The notes below the pieces were generated by a model. The model ran no database searches. It was not told the origin of the DNA and saw nothing but the letters and a program-made list of their open reading frames with translations. Positions 8,459-17,173 of a stretch of 64,000 nt of DNA are shown here, in pieces. Both the position numbers and the translations under genes were made by a program. The DNA is taken from the NCBI GenBank assembly GCA_017502525.1, contig JAFVUV010000006.1, positions 124,001 to 188,000 of the forward strand, written 5' to 3'. The first letter of the stretch is position 1; every line of letters begins with the position of its first letter. The stretch is from Clostridia bacterium. GTDB lineage: Bacteria > Bacillota > Clostridia > Christensenellales > Borkfalkiaceae.

Positions 8459-8731
8459 TTACTCAGCGGGTTTAGCTTTTTCTTCTTCAAAAGCATTAAG
8501 AATAACTTTGATAAGTTCTTCTCTAGTTTCGGTTTTGATGGGGTGAGCGATATCCTTATATTCGCCGTCACCGGTTTTTCTTGATGGCATAGCAATAAAG
8601 TAACCTTCAGTGCCTTCAATAACCTTAATGTCGTGTACTACGAAGCAGTCGTCAAAAGTAACAGATGCAACAGCTTTAAGTTTGCTGTCGTCTTTTTTGA
8701 CAATACGTACTCTTACGTCTGTGATGTTCAT
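8459..8731 (-). CDS. spoVG: SpoVG, RNA/DNA-binding regulator
   Basis: 90 residues with the conserved SpoVG start ([11 protein letters not shown]) and the core [15 protein letters not shown] and YFIAMPSRK. In Bacillota this small basic protein binds nucleic acid and modulates cell division, envelope and, in spore formers, septation genes. Its presence does not prove sporulation. AAGGAAGG precedes the ATG. The gene has its own promoter and terminator and is divergent from murC. Confidence 0.95.
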   Translation of the reverse strand: MNITDVRVRIVKKDDSKLKAVASVTFDDCFVVHDIKVIEGTEGYFIAMPSRKTGDGEYKDIAHPIKTETREELIKVILNAFEEEKAKPAE

Positions 8732-8764
8732 TCGATTTTACCTTCCTTAACAAATATTACATAT

Positions 8765-8793
8765 ATATTATCACATATTTTTAGCAATTTCAA
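8765..8793 (-). promoter_or_regulatory. Promoter of spoVG
   Basis: On the minus strand TTGAAA (8788-8793) and TAATAT (8765-8770) are spaced 17 bases, about 34 bases before the start codon. Confidence 0.65.
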
Positions 8794-8867
8794 CAGTTTT
8801 TTAAAAAAAATTGAACAAAAATGCGATTTTTTGCGTTATTTTTAACGCTTTTTGCATAAATTAGCGT

Positions 8868-10223
8868 ATGGATAATAATATTTTCGATAAAAAAGTAAAG
8901 AGCGTGCATATCGTAGGCGTAGGCGGAGTCTCGACCTCAAGCCTTGCTGAATATCTTATGCTAAATGGTTATGCAGTAAGTGGTAGCGACTTAATCCAAA
9001 ACGAGCGAATAAATGAACTTGTAAAAAAAGGTCTAAAGTTTAAGCTTGGGCATAGAGCTAGAAACGTTAAGGGCGCGCAATCGGTAGTTTATACTTCAGC
9101 GGTAAATCGGTTTAATCCTGAAATCAAGCTCGCTATCAAAAAAAACGTACCGCTAGTTAAACGTAGCGAACTTTTAGGCCAAATTATTAGCGGGCATAAA
9201 AAATCGGTTGCAATATCTGGTTGCCACGGCAAAACTACCGCAACTGCAATGCTTGCAAATGTGCTCACTTTAGCAAATCTCAATCCGACCACGTTTATAG
9301 GAGGGGAAGACTGTTCTTTAGGTAGTTTCAATTTAGGCAACGGCGAATATGCGGTAGTGGAAGCTTGCGAATATAAGAAAAACTTTCTTGATATTAAAGC
9401 CACGTATTCGGTAATTTTAAACATTGATAACGACCATTTGGATACTTTTAGTGATATTGACGATACAGTCAAGGCGTTTAGTGATTTTTGCGCAAATTCG
9501 ATAGCGATAATTAATGCGGATGACGAAAATTGCGCTAAAATTTATAATCCCACAACTGTAACTTTCGGAATAAATAACAGTGCGGTTTACACGGCTAAAA
9601 ATCTAAAGAGAAATAAAACGGGCTATTCGTTTAACGTTTACGCGTATTCTCGTCCAATGGAAAAAATCAATTTAAAAGTTATAGGCAAACATAACGTCTA
9701 TAACGCGCTATCAGCAATAGCGGTTTGTGATATTATGGGTGTTAATTTTGGAACTATTAAGCGCGCGCTTGAAAATTTCAGGGGCGTTAAACGACGCGCG
9801 GAGTATTTAGGTAACGTGTTCGGTGCGGAAATTTTTGCAGATTACGCACATCATCCTAAAGAAATAGTCGCAACTTTAAGTGCGTTTAGTGAAAATTTTG
9901 ATAGAATAGGCGTTATATTTCAACCGCATACCTATTCAAGAACTAAATTTCTTATGGAAGATTTCGTAAGTGCGTTGAAAAATTATAATAACGTTATATA
10001 TGCTACGTATCCTGCGCGCGAAGAATATGATGCAAAAGGCGACGCGTTAACGTTGTATAGCAATCTTAAAAAGCAGAGTAAATATAGTGAATATTGTCAA
10101 ACACCGCAAGATTTATTAGAAAAAACCAAACGATTATGCTTAAACGTTCAATCGGTAATAGTTATGGGCGCGGGGGATATTTACCAAATATTCAAGGACG
10201 TGGTATTGCAAAAAACGAACTGA
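8868..10223 (+). CDS. murC: UDP-N-acetylmuramate--L-alanine ligase
   Basis: Cytosolic peptidoglycan precursor enzyme that adds L-alanine to UDP-MurNAc with ATP. The 451 residues show the Mur ligase order: N-terminal Rossmann loop VGVGGVSTSSLA (17-28), ATP-binding GCHGKTTAT (118-125), EACEYKKNFLD, the NIDNDHLDTF histidine, and the C-terminal YAHHPKEI. Length is normal for MurC. No clear Shine-Dalgarno sequence stands before the ATG. It is a single gene in this place, away from a mur cluster. Confidence 0.93.
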   Translation: MDNNIFDKKVKSVHIVGVGGVSTSSLAEYLMLNGYAVSGSDLIQNERINELVKKGLKFKLGHRARNVKGAQSVVYTSAVNRFNPEIKLAIKKNVPLVKRSELLGQIISGHKKSVAISGCHGKTTATAMLANVLTLANLNPTTFIGGEDCSLGSFNLGNGEYAVVEACEYKKNFLDIKATYSVILNIDNDHLDTFSDIDDTVKAFSDFCANSIAIINADDENCAKIYNPTTVTFGINNSAVYTAKNLKRNKTGYSFNVYAYSRPMEKINLKVIGKHNVYNALSAIAVCDIMGVNFGTIKRALENFRGVKRRAEYLGNVFGAEIFADYAHHPKEIVATLSAFSENFDRIGVIFQPHTYSRTKFLMEDFVSALKNYNNVIYATYPAREEYDAKGDALTLYSNLKKQSKYSEYCQTPQDLLEKTKRLCLNVQSVIVMGAGDIYQIFKDVVLQKTN

Positions 10224-10255
10224 AATAAATTATTTTTAAAAAGTTGTAAAAACGT

Positions 10256-10284
10256 TTGTAAAAAAACTCATTTTGTTGTATCAT
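10256..10284 (+). promoter_or_regulatory. Promoter of the lactate/malate dehydrogenase gene
   Basis: TTGTAA (10256-10261) and TATCAT (10279-10284) with a 17-base spacer. AGGAG (10305-10309) lies 12 bases before the ATG. Confidence 0.55.
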
Positions 10285-10321
10285 ATAGATAATAAAATTA
10301 TAATAGGAGTAAATCGGCAAA

Positions 10322-11287
10322 ATGAACACAAAGAAGAGAAAGATTTCAATTTTGGGCGCAGGCAACGTAGGTGCAACTATCGCATACGCATTAACTTTGC
10401 AAGGTGTTTGCTCAGAAATAGTATTGGTTGACATTAACAAAGAAAAGGCAGAAGGCGAAGCTTTAGATATTACACAATGTGCAGCTTGTGCACCCGCTTG
10501 CAAAATTTGGTGTGGCGAATATGCAGACGTTGCTGGTTCAGATATCGTTATTTTAACTTTCGGCGTAGGTAGAAAGCCTGGTCAAACCAGACTTGACCTT
10601 GCAGCAGTTAACGTAGGTATCTTAAAGAGCGTTATTAAGGCAAACGATTTCAAGAAAATCGCTCCTGATGCTTTATACGTAGTTGTATCTAACCCCGTTG
10701 ACGTAATGACTTACGTTTTAATGAAAGATGCAGGCTTAAAGAAAGAACAAGTTATCGGTACGGGTACTTTACTTGACTCTAACCGTCTTATCCAAGCAGT
10801 TGCTTCATACTGCAAAGTAGACGCATCTAACGTAAACGCATACGTATTCGGTGAACACGGTGATGCTTGTATGTCTCCTTGGAGCTTGTGCACCGTTTGC
10901 GGTATGAACATTAGAGATTACTGCACTAAGATTATGGGCGTTAACGAAGCGGATTTAGAAACCGAACTTGAAAACATTTATAAAGGTATGGTTGCTGCTG
11001 GTTCAAAAGTAATTAAAGCAAAAGGCGCAACTTTCTACGCTATCGCAGCATCAACTGTTCAACTCGTAAAAGCGTTAGTTTCTGATACCGAAACTATCTT
11101 ATCACTTGCAACTTATCTTGACGGTGAATATGGTGCTAAAGACCTTTGCACGGGCGTTCTTTGTAAAGTTGGTGGCGAAGGCTTGAAACAAATTATAGAA
11201 GTTCCGCTACCTGAAGCAGAAATGAAGCTCTTCTCTGAAAAACTTGCTTCGTTAGACAACACGTTCAATGCATTAAACGTAAGATAA
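10322..11287 (+). CDS. ldh: L-lactate dehydrogenase family (LDH/MDH) with malate-type specificity residue
   Basis: NAD-dependent 2-hydroxyacid dehydrogenase of 321 residues. The Rossmann loop GAGNVGATIAYAL (12-24), the Asp152/Arg155 pair in LLDSNR, catalytic His179 in GEHGD and the substrate loop KPGQTRLDL are intact. By overall similarity it would be called L-lactate dehydrogenase (pyruvate to lactate, recycling NADH in fermentation). However, residue 84 in GVGRKPG, aligned with Gln102 of Bacillus LDH, is Arg, the residue used by malate dehydrogenases to bind the second carboxylate. Lactate or malate specificity is therefore open. The gene is followed by a riboswitch. Confidence 0.82.
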   Translation: MNTKKRKISILGAGNVGATIAYALTLQGVCSEIVLVDINKEKAEGEALDITQCAACAPACKIWCGEYADVAGSDIVILTFGVGRKPGQTRLDLAAVNVGILKSVIKANDFKKIAPDALYVVVSNPVDVMTYVLMKDAGLKKEQVIGTGTLLDSNRLIQAVASYCKVDASNVNAYVFGEHGDACMSPWSLCTVCGMNIRDYCTKIMGVNEADLETELENIYKGMVAAGSKVIKAKGATFYAIAASTVQLVKALVSDTETILSLATYLDGEYGAKDLCTGVLCKVGGEGLKQIIEVPLPEAEMKLFSEKLASLDNTFNALNVR

Positions 11288-11300
11288 ATTTAATCGTAAA

Positions 11301-11440
11301 AGGTTAAAAGGGAGTAGTTGGCGCGAAAGCGCACGCATCGTCGTCAATACGGTCGATAACGGCTCGGTGGTGCGGAATTACTTAACGTAGTTTAAACAAG
11401 ACTTTTATCGTAAATACTTATGGTAAAAGTCTTTTTAATT
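11301..11440 (+). promoter_or_regulatory. yybP-ykoY-type (Mn2+) riboswitch with terminator
   Basis: A structured leader between ldh and the permease. P1 pairs GTTAA (11303-11307) with TTAAC (11382-11386). The conserved GGGAGTAG lies at 11310-11317, a GCGC-GAAA-GCGC tetraloop hairpin at 11321-11332, and the conserved loop GTCAATACGG around 11343-11352 sits in an arm closed by CGCA (11334-11337) and TGCG (11371-11374). A 12-bp terminator stem (11398-11409 with 11422-11433) and a T-rich tail follow. The pattern matches the yybP-ykoY class, which in known cases senses Mn2+ and turns on export genes. The class was assigned from remembered consensus. Confidence 0.8.
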
Positions 11441-11465
11441 TTAAATTTATAGGAAAAACTGAACT

Positions 11466-12812
11466 ATGAAAATTTTTACTTTAATTTTGTTTGCTTTAAT
11501 GTATATAGGAATTATCGTATTTCCAAAATACAAACCGCACATTACAGGGATTGCTGCGGTAATAGCAACCGTGTTTTGTGTAATAACCGGATATATGGTT
11601 TGGCACGAACCATTTTCTGGAGCAATTAATTATAACGTAGTAATGATGCTCGTAGGTATAATGATTACGGTGGGGCTTTTTTCAGAATCAGGGATGCCGA
11701 ATAAACTTGCTGATAAAATTATTACGAAAATTCCTAACGCTTTGTGGATATTAGTGCTTCTATCAGTATTAAGTGGGGTAATTTCAGCGTTCGTTGATAA
11801 CGTTGCAACAGTTTTAATGCTTGCACCTATTGGACTTGCCGTTGCAAAGAAGGTTAAAGTATCTCCAATACCCGTTTTAATAAGCATTGCCGTTTCATCA
11901 AATTTACAAGGCGCAGCAACGCTCGTGGGGGATACCACGTCGGTTATGCTTGCAGGAGCCTTAAATATGAGTTTTATGGATTTCTTCTTTATGGACGGAA
12001 GAGTTTCAATTTTTTGGGCGGTAGAACTAGGGATGTTGCTCACAATACCCGTTTTAATTTTATTGTTTAGAAAAAACAATCAAAAAATTAAAATTCAACC
12101 TGAGCAAGTAAAAGTAACGACGATATTTCCGTCGATTATGCTTTCATTAAATATTTTAGTATTGGTAGTTTGTTCGTTCGTAAGTATTCCCGAAGGGTTT
12201 ATAGCTAACCACGTAAACGGTTTAGTTTGTATGTTTTTCGGTTTAATATGTTTAACGTATCATATAATTAGTGCTAAAAAAATTCAAACGGAAACTGAAG
12301 ATGGTAAAGTTAGTTATTCTAATGGGAAAAAAGAAGCGGCAAAAACCGTATTTGGAACGATAGACTATACCACCGTACTGTTTTTAATATTCTTATTTAT
12401 AATAATACGAGCTGTTGATAGAGTAGGAATTATTGCGGATATAAGTAGTTTTTTTGGAATGATAGGTGATAAAAACGTTTTCTTATTATACACTTTAATA
12501 GTGATTGGCTCGGTAATTATCTCTGCTTTTATTGATAATATACCTTACGTTGCAACGATGTTACCTGTAATTGCGGGTTTAGGACTTTCAGGAAATTTAC
12601 AAACACTTTTATGCTTTGGTTTGTTAACTGGCGCAACGCTTGGCGGAAATATCACGCCTGTAGGTGCTTCGGCAAACGTCGTTGCTATTGGCATACTTAA
12701 TAAGCACGGATATAAAGTTAAATCAAGCGACTTCTTTAAAATAGGTATTCCATTTACCTTGGTTGCCGTTTTAGGCGGATACGCGTTGATTTGGTTATGT
12801 TGGGGAATTTAA
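11466..12812 (+). CDS. ArsB/NhaD-like ion transporter superfamily permease
   Basis: 448 residues with about 11-12 hydrophobic segments and the two inverted halves of the ion transporter superfamily: AFVDNVATVLMLAP in the first, FIDNIPYVATMLP and GATLGGNITPVGASAN in the second. Relatives carry arsenite, Na+/H+ or carboxylates. A soluble loop at ~275-300 separates the halves. The gene is directly downstream of the yybP-ykoY-type riboswitch, which implies metal, most likely Mn2+, as inducer and perhaps as cargo; arsenite and dicarboxylate remain alternatives. A terminator follows. Confidence 0.82.
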   Translation: MKIFTLILFALMYIGIIVFPKYKPHITGIAAVIATVFCVITGYMVWHEPFSGAINYNVVMMLVGIMITVGLFSESGMPNKLADKIITKIPNALWILVLLSVLSGVISAFVDNVATVLMLAPIGLAVAKKVKVSPIPVLISIAVSSNLQGAATLVGDTTSVMLAGALNMSFMDFFFMDGRVSIFWAVELGMLLTIPVLILLFRKNNQKIKIQPEQVKVTTIFPSIMLSLNILVLVVCSFVSIPEGFIANHVNGLVCMFFGLICLTYHIISAKKIQTETEDGKVSYSNGKKEAAKTVFGTIDYTTVLFLIFLFIIIRAVDRVGIIADISSFFGMIGDKNVFLLYTLIVIGSVIISAFIDNIPYVATMLPVIAGLGLSGNLQTLLCFGLLTGATLGGNITPVGASANVVAIGILNKHGYKVKSSDFFKIGIPFTLVAVLGGYALIWLCWGI

Positions 12813-12822
12813 CAGTTAAATA

Positions 12823-12862
12823 AAAACGCCCGTCTTTCTCGAAAAGAAAGACGGGCGTTTTT
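12823..12862. terminator. Bidirectional terminator
   Basis: A GC-rich ~16-bp stem (12823-12838 with 12846-12861, the arms reading AAACGCCCGTCTTTC) is flanked by A and T runs on both sides. It separates the convergent permease and LysR genes. Confidence 0.92.
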
Positions 12863-12866
12863 TAAT

Positions 12867-13802
12867 TTATTTTTTTGTATTATATTCAATAAATTTACGA
12901 CAAGATAGTGGTTGATAATGATTTTTCTTGCTATAAAAATAAATATTTCTAATAGTAGAATTATCGGGTAGTTTATAGTAATAAATATCAGCAGATGCAT
13001 CAATGTGTTTAATAAGAGTGTCGCTAACGAAAGAAATGCCCATACCTGTACACGAAACGTTATAAGCAGTTACTTGTTGGTCTAGGTGGAAAATAACGTT
13101 AGGCGTGATTGAATATTTTTTAAAAAGTTTTTCTGCTCTTTTCCCAGTATCGTTTTCGTGATGTAATAAAATAAACGGTTCTTTTTTAAATGCGGTAAGT
13201 TCCACGCTATTACCAACTGCAATATGCTTGTTTGCTTTAATGTCGTCAGCAGTCATGCGCACATCTTTAAGCGATTCGTTTACGGCTAAGCGTTTAGGGA
13301 CGGCAAGTAAAAGGCGCTCTTCAGTATAAACTTCAGAAATCATATTGTCGTTATCAGCAACAGCGTTGTCAATAATTATATCAAGTTCGCCACTAGACAG
13401 TTTGTTCATCAAGTTTTTTGTGCTGTCTTCAAAAATTTTGAAATTGATTTTAGGGTGTTTTTTATTAAATTCAGAAATCATTTTAGGCAACACGAACGAA
13501 GAAAAGAAACTACTTCCACCGATACGAATTTTGCCTTTCAAAAGGTTGGTATGGTCGGAAACGAAGTGCGCAAAATCATTTTCTTTGTGCTCTATTTCTT
13601 GTGCGTATTGAACGTATTCGCGACCTATTTCGGTTAACGTGATAGGAGTAGAGGAACGGTCGAATAGGGGCGCGCCAATCTTATCTTCAATTCTTTTTAC
13701 TGATGCTGAAAGCGAGGGCTGAGAAACGAAAAGTTTTTCTGCCGCTTTAGTAAAACTGCCTTCTTTAAAAACTGTCAAAACGTATTCTTTATTCTTAAAC
13801 AT
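12867..13802 (-). CDS. LysR family transcriptional regulator
   Basis: 311 residues from the ATG at 13802 (AAAGGA seven bases upstream; the in-frame ATG at 13829 lacks a site). Residues 1-60 form the winged helix with the LysR signature GSFTKAAEKLFVSQPSLS and PLFDR; residues ~85-300 form the co-inducer-binding domain. It is divergent from aspA across 119 bases that hold a perfect palindrome, so aspA is the likely target and an aspartate, fumarate or nitrogen-related effector is plausible. The effector cannot be read from sequence. Confidence 0.9.
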   Translation of the reverse strand: MFKNKEYVLTVFKEGSFTKAAEKLFVSQPSLSASVKRIEDKIGAPLFDRSSTPITLTEIGREYVQYAQEIEHKENDFAHFVSDHTNLLKGKIRIGGSSFFSSFVLPKMISEFNKKHPKINFKIFEDSTKNLMNKLSSGELDIIIDNAVADNDNMISEVYTEERLLLAVPKRLAVNESLKDVRMTADDIKANKHIAVGNSVELTAFKKEPFILLHHENDTGKRAEKLFKKYSITPNVIFHLDQQVTAYNVSCTGMGISFVSDTLIKHIDASADIYYYKLPDNSTIRNIYFYSKKNHYQPLSCRKFIEYNTKK

Positions 13803-13855
13803 AATAATTCCTTTACATAACTTTATCATTATGACAAGTATGTTTTAATATGTAT

Positions 13856-13886
13856 TTGATTATATCACATAATTGTTGTATAATCA
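13856..13886 (+). promoter_or_regulatory. aspA promoter overlapped by an inverted repeat
   Basis: TTGATT (13856-13861) and TATAAT (13879-13884) have 17-base spacing. TGATTATA (13858-13865) and TATAATCA (13879-13886) form a perfect 8-bp inverted repeat with centres 21 bases apart, covering both promoter boxes. This is a good candidate site for the divergent LysR protein. Confidence 0.65.
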
Positions 13887-13921
13887 AGGGGTAAAATAAA
13901 AAATCTTAAAAAAGGTGAATT

Positions 13922-15301
13922 ATGGCAGAATTTAGAATTGAAAGTGATTCGATAGGCAAAAAAGAAGTTCCAATTGACGCGTATTATGGTGTTCAAACCT
14001 TGCGTGCGTATGAAAACTTTAAGATTAGCGGTATTAAAACTCACCAAGAATTTATAAGAGCAATAGTAGAAGTTAAAAAAGCTGCGGCTATTACTAACAA
14101 AAATGCAAAGGTTATACCTGAAAACGTGGCTGATGCTATGGTTCAAGCTTGTGATGAAATTTTAGATGGTAAATACGTTGACAACTTTATCGTTGACGCT
14201 ATTCAAGGTGGCGCAGGAACGTCGTTTAATATGAACGCAAACGAAGTTATTTCTAACCGCGCTATAGAAATTTTAGGTGGTCAAAAAGGTGATTATTCAA
14301 TAGTGCATCCCAACGACCATGCTAATTGCGGACAATCAACTAACGACGTTTTCCCAAGTGCGGGTAAAATCGCGGTTGCGCGTTTACTCAAGAAAGCGGT
14401 AGTAGCGCTCGAAGGTTTTTATAACGCGTTAAATGCTAAGGCAAAAGAGTTTGAAAAGGTTATCAAAATGGGTAGAACTGAAATGCAAGATGCAGTTCCC
14501 ATTACTTTTGGTCAAAGTTTTAGTGCATATGCGTCTGCAATTTTACGTGATATCAGAAGATTTAATCACGCAATAAAGGAAATTTCAAAACTCAATATGG
14601 GTGGAACGGCAATCGGAACAACTATCAATGCTGCGCCCGAATACGTTAAAAATATCGTTCCCACTTTGTGTGAAGTAACTGGTATGGAATTAACTCAAGC
14701 AGAAGACTTAATTGACGCAACTCAAAACTTAGACTGTTTCGTGTTCGTTTCAGGCATGTTAAAAGCGTGTGCAATCACCTTGTCAAAGATGGCAAACGAC
14801 TTAAGACTTATGTCGTCAGGTCCAAGAACGGGCTTTGCAGAAATCAACTTACCTGCAAAACAAAACGGCTCATCAATTATGCCTGGTAAAATCAATCCGG
14901 TTATTCCGGAAGTTATCAACCAAATTGCATTTAACGTTGTTGGTAATGATACTACGATTACTATGGCTTGTGAAGCGGGACAACTTGAACTTAACGCATT
15001 TGAACCGGTAATATTCTATTGCTTGTTTGAATCACTTGAAACGCTTACTAACGGTATACACGTATTCACAAAAGACTGTATTGAAGGTATCACGGTAAAT
15101 ACCGAAACGTGTGAAGACGAAGTAGAAAGAAGTATCGGTATAGTAACCGCTTTGTGTCCGTATATCGGTTATGCAAAAGCAGCAAGCGTAGCTAAGAGAG
15201 CTTTAAAGGAAAAACGTAACGTTAGAGACGTTTTGATTGAAGAAAATATTGCAACGAGAGAAGAGTTAAATAAAATTCTAGACCCGTATAAAATGATATA
15301 A
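13922..15301 (+). CDS. aspA: Aspartate ammonia-lyase (aspartase)
   Basis: 459 residues. Reversibly splits L-aspartate to fumarate and ammonia in the cytosol. The fumarase/aspartase signature GSSIMPGKINPVIPE is at ~317-331; the PVIPE ending favours aspartase over class II fumarase (PTQCE). Also seen: GGAGTSFNMNANEV, HPNDHANCGQSTND and GRTEMQDAVP. AAAAAAGGTG precedes the ATG. Divergent LysR control is likely. With the neighbouring dehydrogenase it could feed a fumarate/malate route, though no fumarase is in this window. Confidence 0.93.
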   Translation: MAEFRIESDSIGKKEVPIDAYYGVQTLRAYENFKISGIKTHQEFIRAIVEVKKAAAITNKNAKVIPENVADAMVQACDEILDGKYVDNFIVDAIQGGAGTSFNMNANEVISNRAIEILGGQKGDYSIVHPNDHANCGQSTNDVFPSAGKIAVARLLKKAVVALEGFYNALNAKAKEFEKVIKMGRTEMQDAVPITFGQSFSAYASAILRDIRRFNHAIKEISKLNMGGTAIGTTINAAPEYVKNIVPTLCEVTGMELTQAEDLIDATQNLDCFVFVSGMLKACAITLSKMANDLRLMSSGPRTGFAEINLPAKQNGSSIMPGKINPVIPEVINQIAFNVVGNDTTITMACEAGQLELNAFEPVIFYCLFESLETLTNGIHVFTKDCIEGITVNTETCEDEVERSIGIVTALCPYIGYAKAASVAKRALKEKRNVRDVLIEENIATREELNKILDPYKMI

Positions 15302-15350
15302 AAATTAAATTTGTTAATTTTGCAAAAAGTCGTCATTTATTTGCAAAAGA

Positions 15351-15384
15351 AAACCCCTTTGAATGAGTTCATTCAAAGGGGTTT
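15351..15384. terminator. Bidirectional terminator
   Basis: A perfect inverted repeat AAACCCCTTTGAAT (from 15351) with its complement ending at 15384 lies between convergent aspA and sepF. Confidence 0.88.
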
Positions 15385-15406
15385 TGTCATTATTTGCTTA
15401 AAAAAA

Positions 15407-15739
15407 TTAAACGTTAACTTCTACACCTGCAGGGGAAAACATGAAGATATTTTTACCCATTTCGTAAACACCGCCACCAAGCGCATAAATCGCGCCTGAA
15501 AGCATATCTAAAACTCGTATAGCCGTTTCAGTTTTAAGTTCGGTTAAGTGAACTACAGCGTTTTTACCCGCTTTTAAGGCGTCGATAATGGTTTCGACGT
15601 CAGAATAAGCCGTCGGCGAAAAAACCGAAACGGGCGCCGACGTTTCGTTATTGTGTGAAACGCCCGTGTTAAAATTAAATCGTTCTGTACGCGGATTTTT
15701 AGTTTTGGGGTCTTTGCCGAATAAATCAAAAATACCCAT
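15407..15739 (-). CDS. sepF: Cell division protein SepF
   Basis: 110 residues: a short N-terminal membrane-targeting helix (MGIFDLFG), a linker, then the SepF fold with FSPTAYSDVETIIDALKAG, DMLSGAIYALGG and the C-terminal FMFSPAGVEV. SepF anchors and bundles FtsZ filaments at the division ring in Bacillota. It is slightly shorter than the ~150-residue Bacillus protein because of a short linker. Its start touches the end of yggS, an association common in Bacillota. Confidence 0.93.
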   Translation of the reverse strand: MGIFDLFGKDPKTKNPRTERFNFNTGVSHNNETSAPVSVFSPTAYSDVETIIDALKAGKNAVVHLTELKTETAIRVLDMLSGAIYALGGGVYEMGKNIFMFSPAGVEVNV

Positions 15740-16413
15740 TAGTTACCTCCGTAATTTCTTTGACCGAAAATTGTTCTACCAAGTCTAATGGTATTGCTAC
15801 CATTTTTAATTGCTATTAAATAATCGTTGGACATGCCAATCGATAAGTATTCAAAGGGCAAGCCCTTGCTTATTAAGAAATCATAATCGTTGCGCATTTT
15901 TTTGCATAATTGAACGAGTAAATTCTCGTCATCACTATGGGGGAGCATAGCCATAAGCCCCTTAATTTCAACGTTTTTTAACTCGTTAAAAATATGCATT
16001 GCGCTATCGACTAAGTTGTTGGGGTTAAAACCGCTTTTAGAAAGTTCACCGCCAACGTTTACTTCTAAAAGAATTTTTTGAACGGTGTTTTTCTTTATTG
16101 AAACGCGATTAATTTCTTCAGCTAAGTGAACGCTATCAACAGAGTGAATAAGCTCAACGTTGCCTACTAAATATTTTACTTTGTTAGTTTGTAGGTGACC
16201 TATAAAATGCTGTTTTGCACGTTTATCAATAAGTCCAGTTTTTTCACGAAATTCCTGAACTTTATTTTCAGCAACCACGTTAAGACCGTTTTGGATAGCG
16301 GAATTAATAAGGTCAACGGGCATAGTTTTAGTTGCGCCCACAAGCGTTATTTTTTCACCTAAATTATTTCCGTTTTGAATTTGTTCTAATACCGTTTTAA
16401 GATTTTCAAGCAT
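15739..16413 (-). CDS. YggS/PLPBP family pyridoxal phosphate homeostasis protein
   Basis: 224 residues with the PLP lysine in VGATKTMP, then HFIGHLQTNKVKYL, VNVGGELSKSGF and the phosphate-binding SIGMSNDYLIAI...RLGRTIFG. Members bind PLP without known catalysis and keep its level balanced. It overlaps sepF by one base and follows dapB by one base, so the five genes asd to sepF form one operon. Confidence 0.93.
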   Translation of the reverse strand: MLENLKTVLEQIQNGNNLGEKITLVGATKTMPVDLINSAIQNGLNVVAENKVQEFREKTGLIDKRAKQHFIGHLQTNKVKYLVGNVELIHSVDSVHLAEEINRVSIKKNTVQKILLEVNVGGELSKSGFNPNNLVDSAMHIFNELKNVEIKGLMAMLPHSDDENLLVQLCKKMRNDYDFLISKGLPFEYLSIGMSNDYLIAIKNGSNTIRLGRTIFGQRNYGGN

Positions 16414-16414
16414 A

Positions 16415-17170
16415 TTATTTGCCGTTAATAACGTCGTTCATATTATAAAGACCGCTAGTTTTAGTCGCTATATATAAAGCGGCTTTTACAGCGCCTTCGG
16501 CAAACACGCTTCTATCGGTTGCTTGATGCGATAGGGTAATCGTTTCAAAATTACCTGCAAAAATAACGTCGTGTTCACCGACGATATTTCCACCGCGAAC
16601 TGCGTGAATACCTATTTCGTTTTTGTTGCGTTTTCCACAAATGCCATCTCTACCATAAACGTAAAATTTATCCTGGTCAACGTCTTTAACGGCATCAGCA
16701 AGCATTAAAGCCGTACCGCTAGGGGCATCAACTTTGTTGTTGTGGTGTTTTTCAATAATTTCCACGTCAAAGCCGTAAAGCGCGCTAGCCGCCTTTTTAA
16801 CAAGGTCGATTAAAACATTTACGCCAAGCGACATATTGCCTGAACGGAAGATAGCGATTGTATTACTCGCCTGATTTATTTTTTCAATTTGGCTTTGTGT
16901 ATAACCCGTTGCGCAAAGCACGGCAGGGCAATTGATAGATAAACAAAAGTTCAACACGTTATCAAGGTTAGCGGGCGAAGAAAAATCAACGACCACGTCA
17001 ACTTTTTCTTGTATTTTAGAAAAATTTTGGTATACGGGGAAGTTGCTTATAGAATAATCTTCTTTAATATCAACACCACAAATAGCATTAACTTGTTCGT
17101 TAGCAAAAATGGCTTCATAAACTTTTTTGCCCATTCTGCCAAGCGCGCCGCTTATTAAAACGTTTACCAT
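16415..17170 (-). CDS. dapB: 4-hydroxy-tetrahydrodipicolinate reductase
   Basis: 251 residues. NAD(P)H-binding GALGRMGKKV at 8-17, catalytic His-His-Lys in EKHHNNKVDAPSGTA. Converts the product of DapA to tetrahydrodipicolinate in the diaminopimelate/lysine pathway, feeding peptidoglycan and protein. It lies three bases after dapA. Confidence 0.95.
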   Translation of the reverse strand: MVNVLISGALGRMGKKVYEAIFANEQVNAICGVDIKEDYSISNFPVYQNFSKIQEKVDVVVDFSSPANLDNVLNFCLSINCPAVLCATGYTQSQIEKINQASNTIAIFRSGNMSLGVNVLIDLVKKAASALYGFDVEIIEKHHNNKVDAPSGTALMLADAVKDVDQDKFYVYGRDGICGKRNKNEIGIHAVRGGNIVGEHDVIFAGNFETITLSHQATDRSVFAEGAVKAALYIATKTSGLYNMNDVINGK

Positions 17171-17173
17171 TTT

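Noticed and set aside
8833-8853. Terminator-like hairpin GCGTTA-TTTT-TAACGC plus T run just before murC
   Set aside because: Stem of only six AT-containing pairs with the start codon 20 bases on; too weak to call a regulatory element without comparative data.
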